From positions 12,227,823 through 12,291,822 of the forward strand of contig NW_020653945.1 in NCBI RefSeq assembly GCF_003589595.1: DNA of 64,000 bases. Direction: 5' to 3'. Position numbers and translations under genes: made by a program. Below, piece after piece: positions 33,101 to 61,889 of this stretch. The notes under the pieces are model-generated. The model was not told where the DNA came from, ran no database searches, and saw only the letters and a list, made by a program, of their open reading frames with translations. Numbering within the stretch: the first letter of the stretch is position 1; the number at the start of each line of letters is the position of its first letter. Source of the stretch: Hyposmocoma kahamanoa. Its lineage: Eukaryota; Arthropoda; Insecta; Lepidoptera; Cosmopterigidae.

Positions 33101-36100
33101 CGATACGTCGTGCAGGTAAGTGCAACCGTGTTTTTATTTCTTAGTTTAGTATAGTTGTGTTCTGTAGTTAGTGTTTATTTATTGTAGTATGTATTATATA
33201 TTTAAGTATTATATGTGTATTATATATTTACCTATTATATATTATAGCATTCTCGTTTATTAGTTATTTTATATATTATACATTTATGTTTTGTAATGTG
33301 TACTATATATTTATAATTTTAGAATATATATAGTGTTTACATAAGTATATGTAAGTGATGTAGTGGGATTGCTACACATCTAATTAGTAAATCAAACTGA
33401 CATTGATTTACTAATGTTTCAGAACCGCTTTTAAATTACACATAAATAGTAACATTATTATGTTAACGTTATTACGTTAGTTTTAAAATAAGGTAAATTA
33501 GAAGATGTCAGTTGGAATCCGACCGGATCGAAGGAATTTTTTCCGAGTGTTCGATCTTTGTATTAATAATTACATTTATAATTGTTATCACAATTCTGTC
33601 CACTGAATATACGACATCTTGACTTCAAAGGATTAGATTCATATACATATTATTATAACTTTCAATCAAGCTTACCACAAAAGGGTGTCTTTTGCATTCT
33701 TTTTCAATTTTCTTATACTCTTGCTGTAGTGTTTTCTGCCAGCCTCCTTTTTGCAATTCCTGTCGTGATTCGTCTTTGTAAGCAGTTTTCTGGTGGTAAC
33801 AATAATTTATTAAGTTTATGGACCATTTTAATCAACATTACAATGTGGAATATGATCATGATATATTCACCTCACTACTACTGCTACAAAACTTTTGCGA
33901 TTGGGTATAGTTTTTTAAATACTGAATTTTTTTTATTCAACTGAGAGTAAAGTGAAATTATTTTCTAATTAACTGTTCCAGCCAGATTCAGCTACAAACT
34001 CAACCAAAATTAAAAGCGTATGCAAAAATCTAGATCAATTCAAAACTGCAACAGCAACAAGAGCTACCTCTTCACCCACTTGCATCAGTCTCCGAAACAT
34101 AGAAAACAATGGAGTGCATGCACACTGTTGCTCTGGTGAGAGGAGCAAAGTAGTTCTATGCTGGCTTCCAGGTGACATGGAATTGAGCCATTGCCCCCAG
34201 TGTCAGACTGGCCTCATTAGACTACAGATGCGATTGCAAAAGTTGGGGTCAAGTCCTCACGATAACTGGGCCCTTCTATGAGAGTCAATACAGGTAAGCT
34301 AGTCACAAATACTAGGTAGGAATCATCTTCAAATCCTAGTCAAGGCTCTCCTGGAAGATTGGTTTGAATAAGCACAGGTCCAACTGAGAAGTACATATCA
34401 ATGTGAGAAGATTCGGTCATGATTTGAACATGTTTGGACCTATCATCTGAGACAGTCTGTATATTTTCAATGCCAGTCTACCACCAAATTCAATTACATA
34501 AATAACGAAATAGTACTTACAATAGGTTTTGTTTTATCTTTAGAAAGGGTATTCAAAAATGCCATAGTATCTTTAAACTCTTTTTCTACATTTTGTTTTG
34601 TCAGTGCAATTTTGCTCCGAGAATCTTGCATCTTTCGATGGTTATCATTTGTGCAGGATAAAACTCTCCTTGAATCCAATGAAGATTCCTTCATAGCTTG
34701 AGAGTAAGCATCTTCATCAGCTAGTGTATCTCGAAATACAATTCTCTTATCACCATAACAAACATCCCTTGTGTCTCTAGTGGCATGGTTATACATAGTC
34801 ACAGAATTTTTCTTATTCACAAAATTCATAGATTGGCCTAATTTCATAGGCATGTCAGAATGCCTTTCTAAAGTAGGCTTAACTGAAACTGAAATGCTAT
34901 TGTTAATACTGTGCTCCTACTACAGACTTAAAAAAGAAAGACTAAAAATACTACTACTACTAAATGTTTTAGCATAAAATGAATAATAGTATAAGCATTA
35001 AGCTCCATAGTAATATATAAATTGCAGTTTTACTAGTGCATGTGATGAATCATGATTCTGAAAAATAATGAATAGCCTGTGATACAAATGTTTGCATAAA
35101 CAATTGTGCTTACAATGTTTTTGACCAACTTTACATCTCCGAAAAGGGCTGGAACCCCTTAGAACTGGACTAGGATTCAAATCAGGCTGAATATGTCTAG
35201 AACTAAAGATTTGCTTCATCACACGCTCTTTGAACGCACTGGCTTGAGGAGTCTTGGAATGGTTGCTGCACTTGGATGATTGTTTGTGACATAAGACATT
35301 ATGAGTACAAAATCCACATTTCTCAGGCTGCCATGAAGGCACTGGTACCAGTTGTACATCAGCTACATGACAAAAACTACCTTCAACTGATGCAGTGCGA
35401 GTCTTCTGTAAAGTCTGTTTTATACTTTGTAAATCATCAGGTTTTTTGTTTACAGTTACAGCATCATGTTCACGCAGGCGAAGTTCCCTATTCTGTAAAT
35501 ATTCCGAAACGAGATTTAAACATGGCTTATAGGAGGAAGTGGTATCTTGATAGGCGAGGCCACCACAAAGACTTGATGGCATTTCTTCACTGACAGCAAA
35601 CAAGTTGGGCCTCCTCTTAGTCTCCTCAACATTTTGACCAGGGGTGTCTTTAGTGCTATCACTACTCTCTTTATGAAGTGATAGCAAAGGAATGTGAGGC
35701 TCCCACTCATGGGGCACAGAGTCAAAATTCCATTGAGTGGCCATTTCATTTGTTAAAATCACAGGTTCCCGTTTGTCATCCCCTTCTTTGGTTTCTGGTT
35801 TGTCAGTATTCAGCACGGCCTCAGCTTCTACAGCAATTTCCTTTGTGGACGACTTCGCTAATATCTTGCTTGCAACAGATGAGGACTTTTCTCTACTAAT
35901 TTCATTTGCTGCTTCTCTGTAACATATATGTATTCCAATTAACTAACCACAAAAAGCTATGTACAAAAGCTCTTTTTCACCTCATTAGCTCGGAAAGGCT
36001 TTCTTTCTCATTAGAAGTCTGTGCGCAAAACAGCGTTTATTGTTTTGCAAGCCAGTGCGGAAAAGGCTTTAGAAATTCGAACTTGATGATGGACTGTGGT

Positions 36101-37287
36101 GCACCCAACTTATTCTTCCGGTGAAAAAAAAAAGATAATGACATATTCAACTATGCAATTTGTTCTACGTTACTTATTTATGTAATATAAATCTGTTATT
36201 CTATATTAACGTTGACATTAAATTGATAATCATAACTAATTGTGTTTGTTTTAGTTTGTCTAAGAACTAAAATAATTTCACACAAATAAAAGTACAAGCA
36301 AGAATAAAAATATTGATGTGTACATTCGGAATGCATCCGGAGAAAAACTTTTTCTTTTAATAAAAAAACTGATGTTTTATAGTTTACCTGTTTTTCTTTC
36401 ATCTACCATTTTCCTCGCTACAGTGAGGTGAAAAATTGTGTTTCGCTTGGAAGCAAAGTTGTTTTGCATCTAATCTATTTTTTAAACTCTTCTTAACTTC
36501 TTCTAACTAACCTAAACCTAACTTCAATCTTAGCTTCCTTCACTTCTTCAGGTTTCTATAGAAGCACTCATGTCAAACAACTTTGCCACCTTACATAACA
36601 AATAACTATTTCTGGCAATTACCGAGCCTGAAGTCGTCTATCGAGTAATTTCTTCTGTTTGTCTAGGTGTTCTTGTTTTTTCCGCTTCAACTCTACTGTT
36701 GCTTCTTTACCTCGTTGTCTTGAAAGATCGGATTTTGTTGGAACTCCTATAAAAGGTTAAGGACAATACTTTTTTTTCTAACTAAAACACATTATTATCT
36801 AGGGAATTACGTAATTTATGTCTCAACTGTGATTACAATTTACTTGGCGATACAACAAAGATAAATTAAATGATGGTGTGTTAAAATAATATTGGAAAAG
36901 TTAAGTAAGATACCTTCAACATTTAGTTTCTCCGCATTCTTGTGACTTGAACCTACATTTTGCAAACTTCTAGCACAAAACTTCTCTAATCGTTGCACCA
37001 ATCTATCCTGCTGTTTCTGATATACTTTTCCTTTTTTTGCGTCGTGCTCCGTAAGGTGCCTGGCCTTTTCAAGTTCAGCTCGTTGTCGTATTTTCTTTGC
37101 AATGTCTTTTGATTGTTCCCTAACCTAAAAACAACACAACTATGTATTTCTGCAAATCACTTGAATAATTTTTTATGAAGATCTATTTGAATTGTAGAAA
37201 AAACGCTAACTAAAAACGAACCTGCTGAATTCTCAGCTTTCGTCGCCGCAGAAATTCATTTGTTTTCAAAGCTTCAACTTCAGTCAT
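27158..37287 (-). CDS. Centriole assembly protein, Ana1/CEP295-like
   Basis: Twelve coding exons with matching phases: 37287-37222, 37124-36914, 36746-36623, 36413-36388, 35914-35114, 34882-34521, 33789-33676, 32730-32106, 31990-31963, 31573-31434, 31359-31314, 31124-27158. The sum is 6510 nt, 2169 aa. The N-terminus (FLRRRKLRIQQVREQSKDIA, then KARHLTEHDAKK and FCARSLQNVGSSHKNAEKLN) matches the N-terminal block of CEP295/Ana1, which is needed to convert daughter centrioles into centrosomes. The rest is hydrophilic, serine- and lysine-rich, and mostly disordered, with a 1322-codon last exon and local ordered patches (KFNEIMLKPFISIHEYAKQC, DLENAFKKLGIGWASSTLRK). The ATG at 37287 gives MTEVEALK. 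Acceptors at 36414 and 35915 were chosen by frame because the first AG would give stops or a wrong frame. Exon limits are inferred from GT-AG and phase, without transcript evidence; further small exons could be missed. Confidence 0.75.
33022..34281 (+). CDS. Unrecognised 119-aa protein, three exons, antisense in introns of Ana1/CEP295-like gene
   Basis: Exons 33022-33043, 33078-33115 and 33982-34281 (22, 38 and 300 nt) join in phases 1 and 0 with strong splice sites (GCAG|GTGAGT, TCGCAG|TG, GCAG|GTAAGT, TTCCAG|CC). The third exon is open for 99 codons. The protein starts MVRCVDAVRDSSVFIRYV and has a cysteine/histidine-rich stretch HAHCCSGERSKVVLCWLPGD, then SHCPQCQTGLIRLQMRLQKL, ending DNWALL. 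There is no signal peptide or membrane segment. The CPQC-type spacing could bind a metal, but I know no matching family. Introns here (one very short, 34 nt) are unusual, and the 34-nt intron may instead be retained. It is interleaved with exon 33789-33676 of the minus-strand gene. Alternatives: a noncoding antisense RNA, or a transposon gene relic. Confidence 0.45.
33513..33572 (+). repeat. Single end of the GATCGAACACTC repeat family
   Basis: CCGGATCGAAGGAATTTTTT, then GAGTGTTCGATCTTTGTATT AATAATTA, as in the palindrome at 22107-22179. It lies within the second intron of the 119-aa gene. Confidence 0.65.
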
Positions 37288-37520
37288 CTTGACATTTGCT
37301 TGTTACAAGTTCTGAAAATCTATTCTTTTAAAACTTAAAGTAGATTTACCAACAAATACTAGATTATAAGTTTATTATCTCACAAAACTTCATATAAATA
37401 AAGAGAGCTATTTATAAATGTGCAAATTAAAAAATAATTTTAAATTATGTCAACGTATATTTCGTACGTGCGTCAAATGAGTTCGGATACGCTCTAGAGA
37501 TCATGAGATACGCCGCGCCG

Positions 37521-37830
37521 CACAGTGGGCCCAAAAAGTCAATGGCCCAAATTGATAATTCTTAGTCATAGGAATAACTTGTGGAGTATTTTTATATGAT
37601 AGATAATAACATTCCGAACAACTTTTTTCTTGTGTAATTTCTTGTAAAGGTGATACTTTCGGAGAAAAAAATTATAATTTTTCTATAGAGAAATATATAT
37701 ACATTTTATTTCTATCTCTTATATAATGTAGGGAAATGTAATGTGTTTGGTTTATTTACAGTATGTATAGGTCCAATAATTCTCTATGAAGAAAAAAAAA
37801 CCATCTGCAGGTCTTGCGGCTTTTCCCCAA
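37521..37830 (+). mobile_element. Single arm related to the Transib-like foldback element
   Basis: Begins CACAGTGGGCCCAAA after GCGCCG, then ATTGATAATTCTTAGTCATA, GATAATAACATTCCGAACAA and TTTACAGTATG...AATTCTCTATGAAGAA, collinear with 7005-7270 and 7510-7745. Its first 40 bp repeat the GGCCCAAA motif. No matching right end was found, so it is truncated or diverged. It lies about 230 bp upstream of the Ana1/CEP295-like start codon, in its likely promoter region. Confidence 0.7.
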
Positions 37831-37960
37831 AAATCAAGGTAATAGATTTGGGGAGACAAAGGTATTATTTCCCACATGTAATAAAATTTATTCATTCTCA
37901 GTATTTAGTATATTATTATTGTTACGCTTAAAAATATATCAAATTATTAAGAAAGTCAAA

Positions 37961-38780
37961 ATGTGCCCATCTATTACATATACGTTAAGCTATAATTAGA
38001 AATACAGTCAACAAGTTGAATTAAGTTTTAACCTTAACATTTAAGCTTGACGAGTGGCAAGATGTGGTATTAAAGACTATCCATACATATCCGGGACGTG
38101 GACGGGCCGTGACCCGTCAAGGACACACCGGGGACCGTTCAAAACGAGGAAGGGTCGCGCGCTCAACACCCACCGACTGATCGTCATCATCCTATTTAAA
38201 AGCCAGGCTCTTGTCGGCGACTGATAATAGTAGAAATTTTAGTAGTTCAAGACAAAGTGATTCTAATCCTACTAGATAATTTTATACATATAAGCGGTTT
38301 GCTAATAATTCTTTCTATAAAAATGTTGCTATATAAGCAGCGCATGTGCGATGTTGAAAACAATATCAATATCGTTTATAAACAAACAAATAAATAGTGT
38401 TTTTATCAGTGATCATCAATGTAACAAAAATATGATAAAATTCTAGAATACGAGGGCATTTTCTCCACATAGCGTAATCCAAACAAAATCACCAAACGAG
38501 TTGTTGAGTTGAAATTCCCTGTATTTGGGGAATTCCCCATAAATTGGCAGCACTGCAGTTAGTTCAGAATAAAGTCTGATGTAAGAATCGGACGCCTATC
38601 TGACGTGTGTTCGAGTGAATCCGATTTCGTGTCTGAACCTCAGAGCCGTCACAATACCAAGTCTATTCATCAAACAGTTATCAATCCATGGAACTTCAAG
38701 TGGCTCAGGTTGAATTGCTTTGAACCAGATACCTTTTTCTTTGGATCTCTCATCAAAGAAGCGCATCTTAGTGCGGTAAT
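37961..38780. other. Intergenic, no gene seen
   Basis: A GC-rich island at 38085-38200 (GGGACGTGGACGGGCCGTGA) is followed by TATTTAAAAG at 38200; this could be a promoter of a decayed mobile element. Fragments near 38500-38560 resemble parts of the hAT-like MITE (GGGGAATTCCCCATAAATTG). Confidence 0.3.
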
Positions 38781-38794
38781 ACACGTCCGATTTC

Positions 38795-38843
38795 GTGTCT
38801 GATGTTCTGATCCGACTATCGGTCGGATCAGAACATCAGACAC
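38795..38843. repeat. Perfect 22-bp-arm hairpin
   Basis: Arms GTGTCTGATGTTCTGATCCG... and the exact inverse around a 5-nt loop TATCG. CCGATTTCGTGTCTGA, beside the left arm, is repeated at about 38620, so the hairpin is probably the end of a foldback MITE covering about 38575-38850. Confidence 0.8.
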
Positions 38844-38879
38844 ATTCCTGGGCACATTCCTTCAAAGAAGTTTACCTTT

Positions 38880-39104
38880 TTGATGGGCATTACACTAACT
38901 CCTTATTGTAGGAATTGCGGCGTTATTGAAGACATTTACCACGTTTTGATGAAATGTGTTCGGACCGAGAGACCCAAGAGACAGTGGGGCAGTGTGACCA
39001 ACATACGGCAGACTGGGTGGCGTACCAGTATAATGGCCGTTCCTTCGTCAAACGAAGCCAAGATACTGTACAAAATATATTTAGATAGTCTTAATCTAGG
39101 TTAG
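38880..39104 (+). pseudogene. Non-LTR retrotransposon C-terminal zinc-knuckle fragment
   Basis: MGITLTPYCRNCGVIEDIYH, VLMKCVRTE: the CxxC...H...C knuckle found at the C-terminus of many non-LTR polymerases. Stop at 39102-39104. No RT core is nearby. Confidence 0.6.
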
Positions 39105-39582
39105 ATGTGTAAATTAAGTAGCATAACGGAGCGACATTACTATTAAAATACACGGTAAAGCTCCTTAAATTTAGATTTTAAAAAAAGACGCGCTGGTATT
39201 TTATATTATCTTTACACACGGCGAATATCGGCAGCGCGTCTGCAGCTAGTCAATTCTGTCAGGCAATGCGAACGCGATACAGCCGCGATACAAAAGTTTT
39301 AATTAGGGTCAGTCGTCGAAAGCCACATAGTGTCAGTGTCAAGTAAAGATTAAACAAAAACTTGAAAATAGGTTTTAAAAATATTATCCGAAATAAGTAC
39401 GGTATAGTAAAGTAATAATGGTGCATGGTCTATATACTTCTTATATCTAAAAGATGAAACAATATAGTAACTGCGCCCCTGCAACAGTGAACAAAAAATG
39501 TAACCGCATTTAATTTTCAAGTTTGATAAACCTTTAACAAGCGGTCACTTTTTTATGGTAGCTTCGCCATTTTATCACAACA

Positions 39583-39930
39583 TATGTGTCGGTATCGATA
39601 AAAAATGCGTAAATAAGCATCAATGCAGTCGCGCGTTGGCATCGATGCAACCGCCAGTAAATCGCCAGTGCCACATTTCACAAAAGCGCGTTTGCTTGGC
39701 TGCTAAAAGTTGCGTGTGTAACCGCTCTAAAATATACGTATATAAAAACAACGGTATTTAATATCTACGTTAGGCATATCAAATATTATTAACATTGTTA
39801 CTACTGTTACGATCAATGCAACCGCCTGCAATCGCTAGTGTCACTATGCAATCGTGCGTTTCACAAACGTACGTTTGCGTCGCTGCCAAAAGTCGCCATA
39901 TGTAACCGCTTTAGAATATACCTAATTATA
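39583..39930 (+). repeat. Two direct copies of a roughly 120-bp unit
   Basis: ATGCAACCGCC...AATCGC...GCGCGTTT/CGTACGTTTGC...GCTGC.AAAAGT...GTAACCGCT.TA.AATATAC occurs at about 39645-39745 and again at about 39815-39925. Diverged; function unknown. Confidence 0.6.
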
Positions 39931-40057
39931 AATGCACACAACGCACACACTCAACATTGGAGATGGGAATAACTGCTTATTTTTTTAAACGTTTAAACGT
40001 TATGCTTTTTAAAAAAAAGCGTGCTTTTTTAATCGCTTTTTAGTTTGCAACCTTTGT

Positions 40058-40172
40058 TTGTAACCTATGTCGCGGGTGACATGGCCACACACATAAACAA
40101 CCACAAAGTACACCCAAACTCACGTCACGAGAGAAATAAATGTAGGCCATACAAATATTTATCCCGGCTACA
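40058..40172 (-). mobile_element. SINE copy 3 fragment
   Basis: GTCGCGGGTGACATGGC, ACACACATAAACAACCACAA, AGAGAAATAAATGTAGGCCA and TACAAATATTTATCCCGGCT match SINE copies 1 and 2 in minus orientation. The box B part is deleted. It is directly followed by a repeat B copy (40197-40305). Confidence 0.8.
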
Positions 40173-40196
40173 AAGGCACTTAAAAAACCGAAACGA

Positions 40197-40305
40197 ACGC
40201 AGTAATGCTCACATTACTGCTTGGAGGCAGAAATATGTAAGGTGGCAGTACTTCCCTGGACGAACTCTTTAATCACAAGGAGCTGTACTGTTACTAAAAA
40301 AAGTA
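40197..40305 (-). repeat. Interspersed repeat B copy (partial)
   Basis: GCAGTAATGCTCACATTACT GCTTGGAGGCAGAAATA, GTACTTCCCTGGACGAACTC and AAGGAGCTGTACTG match 47935-48175. Confidence 0.7.
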
Positions 40306-42242
40306 AGTATTTAATAACAATATTGATAATATTTATCAAATACGATCAAATGCGATTTTTTATTTAGCAGTATTGACGATTGCTGAAAATCTGCTCCATT
40401 TTGGTAGATAATTTAGATTAACTACCAAAATGGAGAATAAAGCTCTAATTTCTTTTCTAAAAATAAATATACCAGAGTCGAATATCCGAACACGTCTTTC
40501 CGGTCTTTCTAAACTTTCAAAAAGTATTTAATGAAGTTTTATTTATTTCGTATATATAGATTTTAAAAGTACTGATTTTTAAAATTCATTACTTAGTAGC
40601 GTTTGTTTTCGTGAGTACAATCACTTCAAATATAGGTAGGTATTTGTTGTAGACCTGTGTCGATCCATCAATATTTGATAACCCGGGTCTATCATGACCC
40701 ATGCGTAATATGATCGGGTCAAATGATTCAATCATATATTGGATATTTTAGCGGGTCACCGTCTCTCATGATACTTCTATATGGCGTTTAAAACGGTCAA
40801 ATTATACAATTAGCTTTTATTATTTCCTGCTGATGGGTAATGTGTCTATATATAAAATTTCTTTCTAAGAAAAGTAACGGTGTTCAAAACAAAAAAAAAA
40901 TAACAAAAAACTTATGAGCATTCAAAATTACTAATTTATTATTCATTAATATTTTAATATTAGCTAATGCACTCATAAATAAACACAACACACCGAAAAA
41001 CAGATTAAACTTACAAAATTACCATGTAATGGACACTACGCTACGGAGCAATTAGGATGAATGATTGATAGACTCATTGATCCGGTAACCCGTTGAATCG
41101 TTGATCGATGGCTTGTCTTTTTGGTTTGATCGAACGTAGGTTCTATCGAACGAATGCTCTGTCGAACAAATGTTCGACCCAAACAAGGAGTGAGAATGCG
41201 AACCATGTCTTGAATGGGGACTTCACGTGAGAGTGAACGAGACAATAATAGTATTGTGAATTGTTGATTAATATGATTAATCTCTAAAATTATAGCGATA
41301 AAGTCTCATGAAATCCTAAAATGGTCGGGTTATTAGAAGCTACTAGCTTCCCGGGTTATCGGGTCAGGTCACAGGTGCTGTTGGAATCATTTTGATTCGA
41401 TACATCACGATCGACACACGACTAATTTGTTGCTAATTGAACACCGAAAGAATATGGCGGAAGTCAACGTTGTACTTATCATGATACCTACTACTCGAAG
41501 TTGACCAAATTTTTGCTAGAAAAAATTTATTTACGGAAATGTTAAGTGCCGGCCACACGTTTGAGCTACACTTACCGTCCGCTTGTCTGCGCAGTTTTAC
41601 TTGTGAGTGTAAGACGCTACAAGGAATCGCGGCTAATACCAGATTAAACAGATCTTGTCAAATTTAGTTTGTAGCTTTCGCTTAGACTATTCCTTTGTTT
41701 TTGTCCGTCCTCTAAGAGCTTTCGGCACTAAAGTGTGCCATGTGTCATTTACTGGGCATTGTTTTTCGGCACATTTATCATTTCCCTTTAAAAATTAGGT
41801 ATATGAGAATGAAAAAAAAAGTTTATTCAAAAAACTCAATACGCAATAATTTTATTTATCTCCACATATAATATAAGTAAAATAGATGTTAATAAATTAT
41901 TCATGGCACACATTCTTGCTCAAAAATCAATTATCGCATTTCGATATAATCTATAGTTAAGCAAATTTCTTAGAATGGCTGATTGGCAAAATTATGACGA
42001 TGTAAATTTGTACTTAGATTAGCGTCCAGTAAATTATATTTTTAAACACCACAATACAAGAATAATTTTATAGAAGTAAGTATTTTAGTTCCGATTCATA
42101 AAATCCGCAAATCATTGCTAAATCACTGTTGGAATTAATTCACAAAATTTTTTTCTTGTTTTTGAACAACGTGGAATATACCTTTTTCGTCAAGCAAATA
42201 TAGCCGCACCTCATTGCTCCACAGCGCCAGCAAGCTTGGTGG
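40306..42242. other. Intergenic, no gene seen
   Basis: AT-rich. One hairpin with 14-bp perfect arms (CTCCATTTTGGTAG, 40394-40407, and inverse 40422-40435) and a GATCGAAC-rich patch at 41085-41180 are the only structures noted. No supportable coding frame. Confidence 0.35.
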
Positions 42243-42250
42243 CCTCCAAC

Positions 42251-42644
42251 CAGTCGTGCCAGATTAGGGGATCTTTCGCCATTTAGGCCACTGCGAGGGG
42301 TCGTGCGGCGACTAAAAAGTGATTGGCGACTCGGCGCTATTTAGACTATGTTTAAAATAGGAAAACGCGATTTTAGGCTACTTAATAAAATGTCTGGGGA
42401 ATCACAAACTTGATTGGGGATTTTGTGGCGAATGGAGTTGTAAAACAACTCATTTGGGGGTTTCAGTATTTCTACTTGTGGCGAATTAGGGAAATAAGAA
42501 AGTTCATATTCCCCAATTTCCGGCAGCAAGCAGAATTGTAGAATTGTTTTCCTTGATTTTTAGGGATTTCATGGCTTCGGCGAATATCGGCTACTTAATA
42601 ATCATAAATTGGCGAATTAACTTCGCAAAAGTCTGGCAACACTG
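42251..42644. mobile_element. hAT-like MITE, family copy 2, with 8-bp target duplication
   Basis: 394 bp, ends CAGTCGTGCCAGA and TCTGGCAACACTG (inverted, CAGTGTTGCCAGA type), flanked by CCTCCAAC on both sides (42243-42250 and 42645-42652). Uninterrupted relative of 2882-3514. Confidence 0.88.
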
Positions 42645-42699
42645 CCTCCAACGAAGTACCAAATAAACCTACACACCACTGCACTGAGATCGAAACACT

Positions 42700-42930
42700 A
42701 TCTCTGACGCTGCAGAGGTCCCCAGTCCCTGCACGCCAAGGCTTAATTAAACCAACGCGCCGTGCAAAGCGAGCTCGCGCCAACCCGCGCGGCGTAGGAA
42801 GAAGGACGCCCGAGCGCGCGTTTGGCGGCGCGTGCTTGCCCGTGGTCGCTTTTTCGGATCCTCCGAGAATAGGTAACTTCCAAAGAGCGGCGCCGGCGGG
42901 CGCGCGTGGCGGCCCGTAGCTTTTGGCGCT
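42700..42930. other. CpG-rich island upstream of the ABCC gene
   Basis: A strongly GC- and CpG-rich stretch (GCGCGCGTTTGGCGGCGCGT) in otherwise AT-rich DNA, 0.7-0.9 kb upstream of the ABCC start codon. It is open on the minus strand but with unconvincing codon use. It could be a promoter region, a rearranged mobile element, or part of an unlisted gene. Confidence 0.4.
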
Positions 42931-43034
42931 CATTCGGTATTTGACAGCGTTCAAATGATTTAAATTATTTAGTATGAATCCGTAAAACAAACCACGTATG
43001 TTCAATTCAATAAAATCTTAACAACTTACCTCGA

Positions 43035-43180
43035 CGCTCTTATTGAATGGTCGAAATTGAGACCTTCTCTTACATAGGGATTTAAAAAATTAAGTGCTGT
43101 TTTTCTTTTTGGCAACCTGTCAAATTTTACTGAAAATTATTTTAATTCCTATGTAACGGAAGGTCTGAATTTCGGCCAGC
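43035..43180. mobile_element. Small MITE with inverted ends
   Basis: GGTCGAAATTGAGACCTTCT CTTACATAGG at the left is answered by CCTATGTAACGGAAGGTCTG AATTTCGGCC at the right. Ends imperfectly inverted, no coding. Confidence 0.6.
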
Positions 43181-43596
43181 GTGTGGCGCGGCCTTGGCGC
43201 GACCCTCGGTAAAAACGGGCCGTGGAAAGCCGATATTTAAAATGTATTTTATGTGTTAAATGTCGATAGGATATTAGTGCTGTAAATCGATTCCAGCGAC
43301 AAGCTATTTCATGAATAAGGTACCTATTAATAATATTTTTTACTACAAATCGCCAATACAAACTTCAATATATTAAGTCCACATTTCACTACCTACCTAA
43401 CAAAAATTTGTTGCATGTAAGGGGTGTAAGTAGTTACTTACATCATACGACTTCTTCATCCGAGCTAGTACCTACTTAAACAACGTTAAGTACCTAGGTA
43501 CCTACGTATGAGTAAGTCACACAAATGTAAAAATCGTGACCGATGCGATTTTCTACGACTTGCTTTTAGCAACAACCAATTGTTACTGCTACAATA

Positions 43597-61445
<17,849 letters not shown>

Positions 61446-61889
61446 TAATAAATACATTCTTACAATTAAATAAAAACTATACTTTTTAATTCATTTATTA
61501 ACATATTGTTTATAACTTATATAGATTTTCAATTATATCGTGTGTCGTATAATAAATAAATTATATAAACAGTTCCAATTTCTTTAATTTCTTAAGCAAA
61601 CTACGAATAGTAATTTAAAGCTTTGCATTCAACAAGTATGGTATTGAATATTATACAAGCCACAGTGCAAACGTGTAACTTCAGTTAGTTACAAGCAACC
61701 GGCAACTAGAAACGAATACTCTATTTTCATATATTTAATATGAAATCGACAAAGTCGCCAGTTGCGACAACCGGACACAGTCGCCAGTTGCGGCAGACGG
61801 ACACTGTCACCGGTTGCTTGTATCTTGCGTACGACACACGTTTGTGCGACTTCCAAAACGTAAAAACATGTATCTTACACCTTAAGTTA
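61446..61889. other. Space between convergent ABCC and Sec5 genes
   Basis: AT-rich with AATAAA-type signals just after the ABCC stop (AATAATAAATAC at 61446; TTAAATAAAAAC at about 61468), likely the ABCC poly(A) signals. 61740-61815 contains short CGCCAGTTGCG repeats. No coding frame is supported. Confidence 0.55.

Noticed and set aside
33582..33944. 120-codon plus-strand frame with hydrophobic segments
   Set aside because: It overlaps, antisense, the phase-matching exon 33789-33676 of the Ana1/CEP295-like gene and lacks an in-frame ATG at its start; hydrophobicity comes from T-rich DNA.
37961..38260. Possible viral or satellite insertion near TATTTAAAAG
   Set aside because: A GC-rich patch with a TATA-like motif but no coding frame or repeat structure to support it.
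42595..43005. 136-codon minus-strand frame over the CpG-rich block
   Set aside because: High GC lowers stop frequency; it spans a MITE edge and has no recognisable motif or splice support.
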